NCBI GenBank assembly: GCA_001931875.2
Contig: MSJH02000648.1
Location: 124,001 to 188,000, forward strand
Direction: 5' to 3'
Source of the DNA: Byssochlamys sp. IMV 00236
Taxonomy: Eukaryota > Ascomycota > Eurotiomycetes > Eurotiales > Thermoascaceae
DNA length: 64,000 nt
Shown: positions 58,908 to 64,000 of the stretch, piece after piece
How the letters are laid out: each line of letters begins with the position of its first letter
How positions within the stretch are numbered: position 1 is the first letter of the stretch
Notes under the pieces: model-generated
Database searches by the model: none
What the model was told of the DNA's origin: nothing
What the model saw: only the letters and a program-made list of their open reading frames with translations
Position numbers and translations under genes: made by a program

Positions 58908-60069
58908 GTTTATGACGTTAGATTCACTGCGGCAATAACCTTGGAAACCCCAAGACTAGATGATTCAAAAGATGGGACAATCAATTTGATGTAAACAACT
59001 CACTTAGTTCGAACGTGTTGATAGTCGTGGAAAGGGTCATATAGTAACGACCGTTTGCAACGGACAAGAAAAGTTGTTCACCTAGCTGTGTCCTCTATGA
59101 AGTCGAGCATCAGTAATGGCGGCGAATATTATTGAGTTCCATGGACGATATAAAGGTTATTTCTAATCTGGGACGCGCAGGCTCTACACCGTTGAAGCAC
59201 TATTCCTATACACGTTTACAAGGAAACCGGCATCTGTTGAATTTTAAAAATTACGCTTAGGGTAGATATATAAAGACAGACGCAGCAGAATACTTAATGG
59301 AAAACCTGCAACATAAATGACAAGTAATCATGCCACTTACTCTCTGACAACGGTCGGTCGGTCCTAAGCCTGCATGGCGACACAGGCGTTGTAATATTGC
59401 ATGATAGAGGGACTGATTCGATGAGTTGTTCTCTACACCGCTTATCGTTATATAGATAAATGCACCAGGCAATCCAGGAGATATCTCGGAGATAATGGCT
59501 AATATCCGGGATCGATATAGAAGTTGACAGAAGCTCTGTAGATTTGTCAGCTTGGGGTAATTCGAATCCGAATGATGTGTGCAAAATAACCATACATTCT
59601 TGTGTTTGAATTTTTTTTTTTATTGTTGCCAACCTTTCCTTTAGTGAGGATTCCATGTGATATTTATTTCCCTTTCTCAGCCTGCTTCCAATATCTCTGC
59701 ATATTATAACTGTACAGAGTATAACTAGTAGACTCCAATAATAAGCTATATCAACGTCCATATACCCGCGTGGAGCATACTAAAATTTAGTCACGCAATC
59801 TCTGCCGTAGTCGTGACGATATGTGTTATCACAATGGCGATCCATTGGTTGTGGCTATACTCCAGCCCCAGCACGCCCCAAGAACTCCTCAATTTATCTC
59901 CGAGAAGTGGAATTGTTGCGTTTTGTAATATTAATACTCAGCATTATTGTTTAAATCCACGGACACAGCTGTTGTCTTTTCCTATCCAGCAAAATATCAA
60001 TCCGGTCCCCGTCACGATAACTCGAGCAGCATTCAATTGATTCCGAATAAACATAACATCTGAAAAAGA
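58908..60069. other. Intergenic region upstream of aldo-keto reductase gene
   Basis: About 1.16 kb, AT-rich. It contains the upstream region of the small minus-strand gene and the aldo-keto reductase promoter. One longer frame is listed separately at 59294-59761. No other feature seen. Confidence 0.4.
59294..59761 (-). CDS. Possible small gene, doubtful
   Basis: A 155-codon frame whose first residues could form a membrane anchor (AYYWSLLVILCTVIICRDIG), followed by a charged helix (LKERLATIKKKIQTQE). No homology recognised. It lies in AT-rich DNA, and its later part runs into low-quality sequence, so it may be chance. Confidence 0.2.
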   Translation of the reverse strand: MDVDIAYYWSLLVILCTVIICRDIGSRLRKGNKYHMESSLKERLATIKKKIQTQECMVILHTSFGFELPQADKSTELLSTSISIPDISHYLRDISWIAWCIYLYNDKRCREQLIESVPLSCNITTPVSPCRLRTDRPLSESKWHDYLSFMLQVFH

Positions 60070-61092
60070 ATGGCGTCAATCCCGAAAGCCCCTCTCGGTC
60101 GAAACGGCCCTGAGGTCAACCGCATCGGTTTCGGTTGTATGGGTCTATCCGCCTTCTATGGCCCTCCCAAGCCTGACAACGAGCGATTTGCAGTCCTGGA
60201 TGCCGCATACGAGGCCGGTGAACATTTCTGGGACTCGGCCGACATCTACATGGACAATGAGGATTTGCTGGGCAAATGGTTTGCGGCCAACCCCGAAAAA
60301 CGCAAGGACATCTTCTTGGCAACCAAGTTCGCGATGCATCCGAAGCCTGACGGCACCCTCGAGGTCAGAGGCGACCCGGAGTATGTGAAGGAAGCGTGTG
60401 CGAAAAGCTTGAAGAGATTGGGCCTTCCATATGTCGACCTCTACTACTGCCACCGTTTGGATAAGAACGTTCCTGTCGAGAAGACGGTGCAGGCGATGGC
60501 TGAGCTGAAGAAGGAAGGCAAGATCAAATATCTCGGGTTGAGTGAATGCAGTGCAGAGTCTCTGCGTCGTGCATACAAGGTCCACCCGATCACTGCCGTT
60601 CAGATTGAATATTCGCCTTTCACCCTCGATATTGAGGACCCCAGAGTTAAGCTCCTCGAGACATGTCGCGAACTTGGTGTTGCCGTCGTCGCCTACAGTC
60701 CTCTGGGCCGTGGCATGTTGACTGGCAAGTACCGCTCACCAAACGACTTTCCGGAGGGCGACTGGCGCCGCATGGCTCCACGTTTCTCAGAGGAAAATTT
60801 CCCAAAGAACCTGCAGCTCGTCGACGAAATTCAATCGCTCGCACGGAAGAAGGGCTGCACTGCTGGCCAACTGACGCTGGCGTGGCTCTTGGCTCAAGGA
60901 GAGGACATCTTCCCGATCCCCGGTACCACCCAGATCGACAGACTGAAGGAGAATATTGGTGCTGTGAATGTCCACCTGAGCAAGGAAGATGTAGACATCA
61001 TCAGAAAAGCTTGTAAGAATGCAGAGGTGCATGGCGAACGATATCCCGCGCAAATGGCAGATCATTTGTTCGCGGATACTCCTGCTTTGTGA
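60070..61092 (+). CDS. Aldo-keto reductase
   Basis: Single-exon frame of 340 aa, a usual length for the family. It is an NADPH-dependent reductase of carbonyl compounds with a TIM-barrel fold, cytosolic. What is seen: LGRNGPEVNRIGFGCMGLS at the N-terminus; the catalytic tetrad Asp55 and Tyr60 in WDSADIY, Lys86 in LATKF and His128 in YYCHRLD; GKIKYLGLSE; VQIEYSPFTLDIED; VVAYSPLGRGMLTGKY; and the NADP-binding IPGTTQIDRLKENIGAV near the end. This arrangement is that of the AKR8/AKR13-like pyridoxal reductase and auxin-induced-like group common in fungi. The exact substrate is unknown. No intron is visible. Confidence 0.93.
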   Translation: MASIPKAPLGRNGPEVNRIGFGCMGLSAFYGPPKPDNERFAVLDAAYEAGEHFWDSADIYMDNEDLLGKWFAANPEKRKDIFLATKFAMHPKPDGTLEVRGDPEYVKEACAKSLKRLGLPYVDLYYCHRLDKNVPVEKTVQAMAELKKEGKIKYLGLSECSAESLRRAYKVHPITAVQIEYSPFTLDIEDPRVKLLETCRELGVAVVAYSPLGRGMLTGKYRSPNDFPEGDWRRMAPRFSEENFPKNLQLVDEIQSLARKKGCTAGQLTLAWLLAQGEDIFPIPGTTQIDRLKENIGAVNVHLSKEDVDIIRKACKNAEVHGERYPAQMADHLFADTPAL

Positions 61093-62844
61093 ATAACGGA
61101 AATGATAGTACCCAGAAATGTGTAATGGTTATTATTTTTAAGAGTCCTTAAGAAAACACAGAGCACTTATAGCGCAGCAGATTCTTCTTCTGAAGTCCAA
61201 ATATTGTATATGTGCTGCGCAGCCCTACCGTTGTGTTGCGTTTAGTGCTTACTAGACCCCTGCCTCAGAGCATCTGTCTCATTCGAGCGATATAACAGCA
61301 GGTCAGATCTCCACCAATTGCTATTTTTGATTTACAGGGGCGTTTTGCTTTCTCACCGGTGATCTCCATATGTCAGCCATAGATGCCATGTGGTCTCCTT
61401 GTCGAGCAATGTGTAACAACAGATCGACGCTCCCCCGCAGAAGATCATGGCCCACAGTCATGGGCTAACCGTAAACCCCCCCTGCTTGGTTCGTAATTAA
61501 ACTACTTTTGATCAAGAAATCAGGGTCCTTAGACCAAGAGGTGCAAGATAAGGCCCTACATCAGCGCCATCAGAGGCTGTGCTCTGCATTAGCTACTGTC
61601 AGCGATTCTTCCACGCGTAATCCAGAAGCTTCTTTGATTGTGAAATCCCTCATTCTTATTGATTAAGGTCTGTACAGATCTGGATTAATCATCCTCTTGC
61701 TGGGCTTCTTGAGGGAAGTACTCAGCTGATGCGGGTCACAGTTCTGTTAAGATCAGGGCTGACATCGATCATACTTGGAAGAGAGAAAAGCCCCCAAGCG
61801 TTTCTCATCATTGCTAATATCGTCCTTTATTTGACGTGAGATGATCTAACACCTAACTATTCCAGGCTTCTTTTACCGATTATTGAGTCAGTCAATAATT
61901 ATAGTCAGCCGATGATGTCACGCTATCTGATAATCCTCTATCTTTTCTTTTTTCTTTTTCTTTTTTTTTTGCCCAGGAAAAGTGACTAGCTGATAGGTAA
62001 GTCCATTCACTGTCAGCGTGGGTAACTGGTACGGTTCTTCTTCCATCGACTTCCAGAAGGTGTTTATAGAGCTTACGCTGCTTCACCACCATTTGATGTA
62101 ACCTTTTATGGTGTTCAAGGGCTATGTAGAATGGCCCACGTACATGTGTTATTGATTCCAGTACTAGAGAACCTGGTACCCATAGACGTAAATACATGAG
62201 GACTCTTGTAAGGAGATTTGCGAATTAGGTGCGCTCCTATCTTGCTAGAACCTAAATTGCCTACTCTATCGAGGCACCTGCTATATCTGTTGCTCACTAA
62301 CATTTACCTGTTCTGTCTACCGGCCTTCGAAAGCAGGAGCAATTACAGAGACGTACCTCAAGATTACTTCGAATTCTTCTCTTCGCCACTCCTGCTGATA
62401 TATCTTCAAACTGCATGATTCTATTTCAGGTGTTTCAGGCCTTCTACGGTTACATGAACAGCTTACAGTCATAGATACTGCATACAACGGCATCTCCACA
62501 CAGTATGTGCCTGAGAGCCGCATAAACCTGAAGGTCCAAGGCGCCCGATTGGCCAAATTGATACAATAAGCATGCCTGAAGATGAAGTATGACTATGAGA
62601 ATTGCCATCCCGAGACGCTAAACATTATATCTGGTTCACAAGCAACGTCAGCACAGGCTTTAAAAGACGTACGAGACCCCCGCGGCTTGAATAGATGTCC
62701 CAGACTTTCCATAAATATAATAGCAAGATATTCGATATCTCTGTCTGTGCATCTGTTATCAATATTTCTTCCATTCGGTTCTCTTTCTTTTCTATATATT
62801 CGTTTTCTTGATCCCATTCAACGCAGTGTATACTGATACCCAAA
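61093..62844. other. Gene-free stretch of about 1.75 kb
   Basis: Holds the 3' flank of the aldo-keto reductase gene and the promoter of the next small gene. A T-rich run lies near 61945-61970. Frames up to about 100 codons have no motif. No transposon or RNA gene recognised. Confidence 0.45.
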
Positions 62845-63387
62845 ATGCAGCAAGACAAATCTCAATTGATTCACTCACTTCGCACCCACCGCATAAATAC
62901 AATCACTGAACTTCGTCGAGTTGAGAAAGTATTTGCACAGCTCGGATCTGCGGACGTTACAGAGCCTATGACCAGCGCATGGCTACACTATGTGAATTCG
63001 AACAACCTACTCAACGAGCTAAGAGGATTGACGAAGAACTATCATTTCAGCTCTGAGTGTCTGGACGAAGCGAAGTGGCTAGTATCCAGTGATCCTCAGA
63101 GCTGTCGCAGCTGGAACTATTGCTGGTTGATCCTTACCAAGATTCAAGAGAAGTCTGTGTTTTCGTCCTGTGTTTAATATATGGCCCCTGTATTAACCCC
63201 ATTAAACAGGCAACTCATTCCAAAACATGCCAGAATCCTCGCCGCAAAACCTGCCATGTGGGGTGACAAGCAACCTACCCCGGAGCTTATCGAATGGCTT
63301 TCGAATGAATGCATCAAGGAATGGACAGCTGCTGTTCAACTGATGCTTCGCCACTGGGAAACACCCCCGACAACTACCGGTCGCTAG
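62845..63387 (+). CDS. Small unrecognised protein, two exons
   Basis: Two frames that join across a short intron: 62845-63158 and 63210-63387 give 163 aa in frame (GTTTTC donor, AAACAG acceptor). A donor near 63126 would also fit. The first part is helical (SLRTHRINTITELRRVEKVFAQLGSADVTEPMTSAWLHYV); the second carries LIPKHARILAAKPAMWGDK and a conserved-looking WLSNECIKEWTAAVQLMLRHWE. I do not recognise the family, although the Trp-rich C-terminal pattern and intron logic suggest a genuine fungal gene. No signal peptide or membrane segment is visible. Function unknown. Confidence 0.5.
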
Positions 63388-64000
63388 TTTAGCGATATGT
63401 ATGAGGATTATCACATCTGCATTTTTCAAGATATAGACATTGCCACTGCTTGTTTTGTTTTCTGTTCGCATATCATCCGTCTCTGTCTTTCTTTTCGACT
63501 CGCCTTAAGCATTGAATTAGCATTAGACTGGTGTTTCGCTAGAATATTTTGCTCACTTATCGAGATCATTTATCTCAGTTATTGCGCGTGATCTGGAACT
63601 TCCATCGTTGTTGTTGTTATTGTGTATTACTGATTCATGATGTACGTCTAGATTTCTAACTGAGTGATATTATTATTATGTGAGAAACCCCCGGCTCTGA
63701 ATTACGTCTATGGATGTTCTACAATCAGCAGTAGTCAGTCAGAAAAGAGGTGTAATGTCTGACAAATCTTCCCCATTTTGAATCTTATAAAAACTTTCAC
63801 CGCGGAAATAAGGCTAAGCAATGATTATTACCGGTGACAATATCCTACTCGGACGAAAAGGGTATATAGTAAGCGCGAAATCTAGTTCCTCTCAAGTACC
63901 AGGTCATCCTGGTTGATGATTGCGGGATTCCAAACTGCATAATTCAGGCGAGAAGTATTGTCAGCAAAGCAGCAATATCCGAACAAGACAGCCAGCAAAG
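63388..64000. other. Window end, no gene seen
   Basis: About 0.6 kb of AT-rich 3' flank and possibly the upstream region of a gene beyond the window. Short GTT and ATT repeats lie near 63610-63680. No feature could be supported. Confidence 0.45.

Noticed and set aside
59560..59580. TTCGAATCC-like sequence considered as a tRNA B box
   Set aside because: No matching A box, acceptor stem or anticodon arm could be found at the right spacing.

Overview
This is a 64-kb stretch of nuclear chromosome from a filamentous ascomycete, most likely an Aspergillus/Penicillium-type member of the Eurotiales. The signs are many short introns (mostly 50-90 nt) with GTRNGT donors, CTAAC/CTGAC-like branch sites and YAG acceptors, moderately dense genes on both strands, and families typical of that order: a large-subunit conidial-type catalase, a DUF4188 protein, a GAR-domain KAR9-like protein and single-exon Sec16/Neo1 genes. 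I see no rRNA, tRNA, CRISPR array or recognisable intact transposon.

Left part (1-27 kb), mostly housekeeping cell biology: a five-exon DUF4188 protein (-), a Neo1-type P4-ATPase flippase (-), the COPII scaffold Sec16 (+), the checkpoint clamp subunit Hus1 (-), a hexokinase paralogue (-), a KAR9-like microtubule protein with a GAR domain (+) and a Gyp7-type TBC Rab-GAP (-). Neo1, Sec16 and Gyp7 are all membrane-traffic genes, but fungi do not use operons and I read no joint regulation into this.

Middle (27-41 kb), an accessory-looking stretch: two tandem Rieske-oxygenase-related genes, about 2.9 kb without a convincing gene, an acyl-CoA oxidase/dehydrogenase-fold protein, an Mpv17/PMP22 membrane protein, and another 2.3-kb gene-free gap. 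The two Rieske genes look complementary. The first keeps the mononuclear non-heme iron motif but has no Rieske [2Fe-2S] ligands. The second has a full Rieske motif and a membrane anchor but no recognisable mononuclear-iron motif. This is the most interesting system candidate in the window.

Right part (41-64 kb): an F-box protein with a C-terminal UBA-like segment (+), a CatA-like large catalase (-), a 3.7-kb gene-free gap, then an eleven-exon gene (+) that I reconstruct as four C2H2-type zinc fingers, a kinesin-light-chain-like TPR array and a C-terminal MYND finger. It is followed by a YCR023C/ZIF-type MFS transporter (-), a small hypothetical gene (-), an aldo-keto reductase (+) and a small unrecognised two-exon gene (+).

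All exon boundaries were worked out by eye from reading frame, splice consensus and remembered family sequence. Most give totals divisible by three. Places where the splice choice stayed open are stated in the entries.
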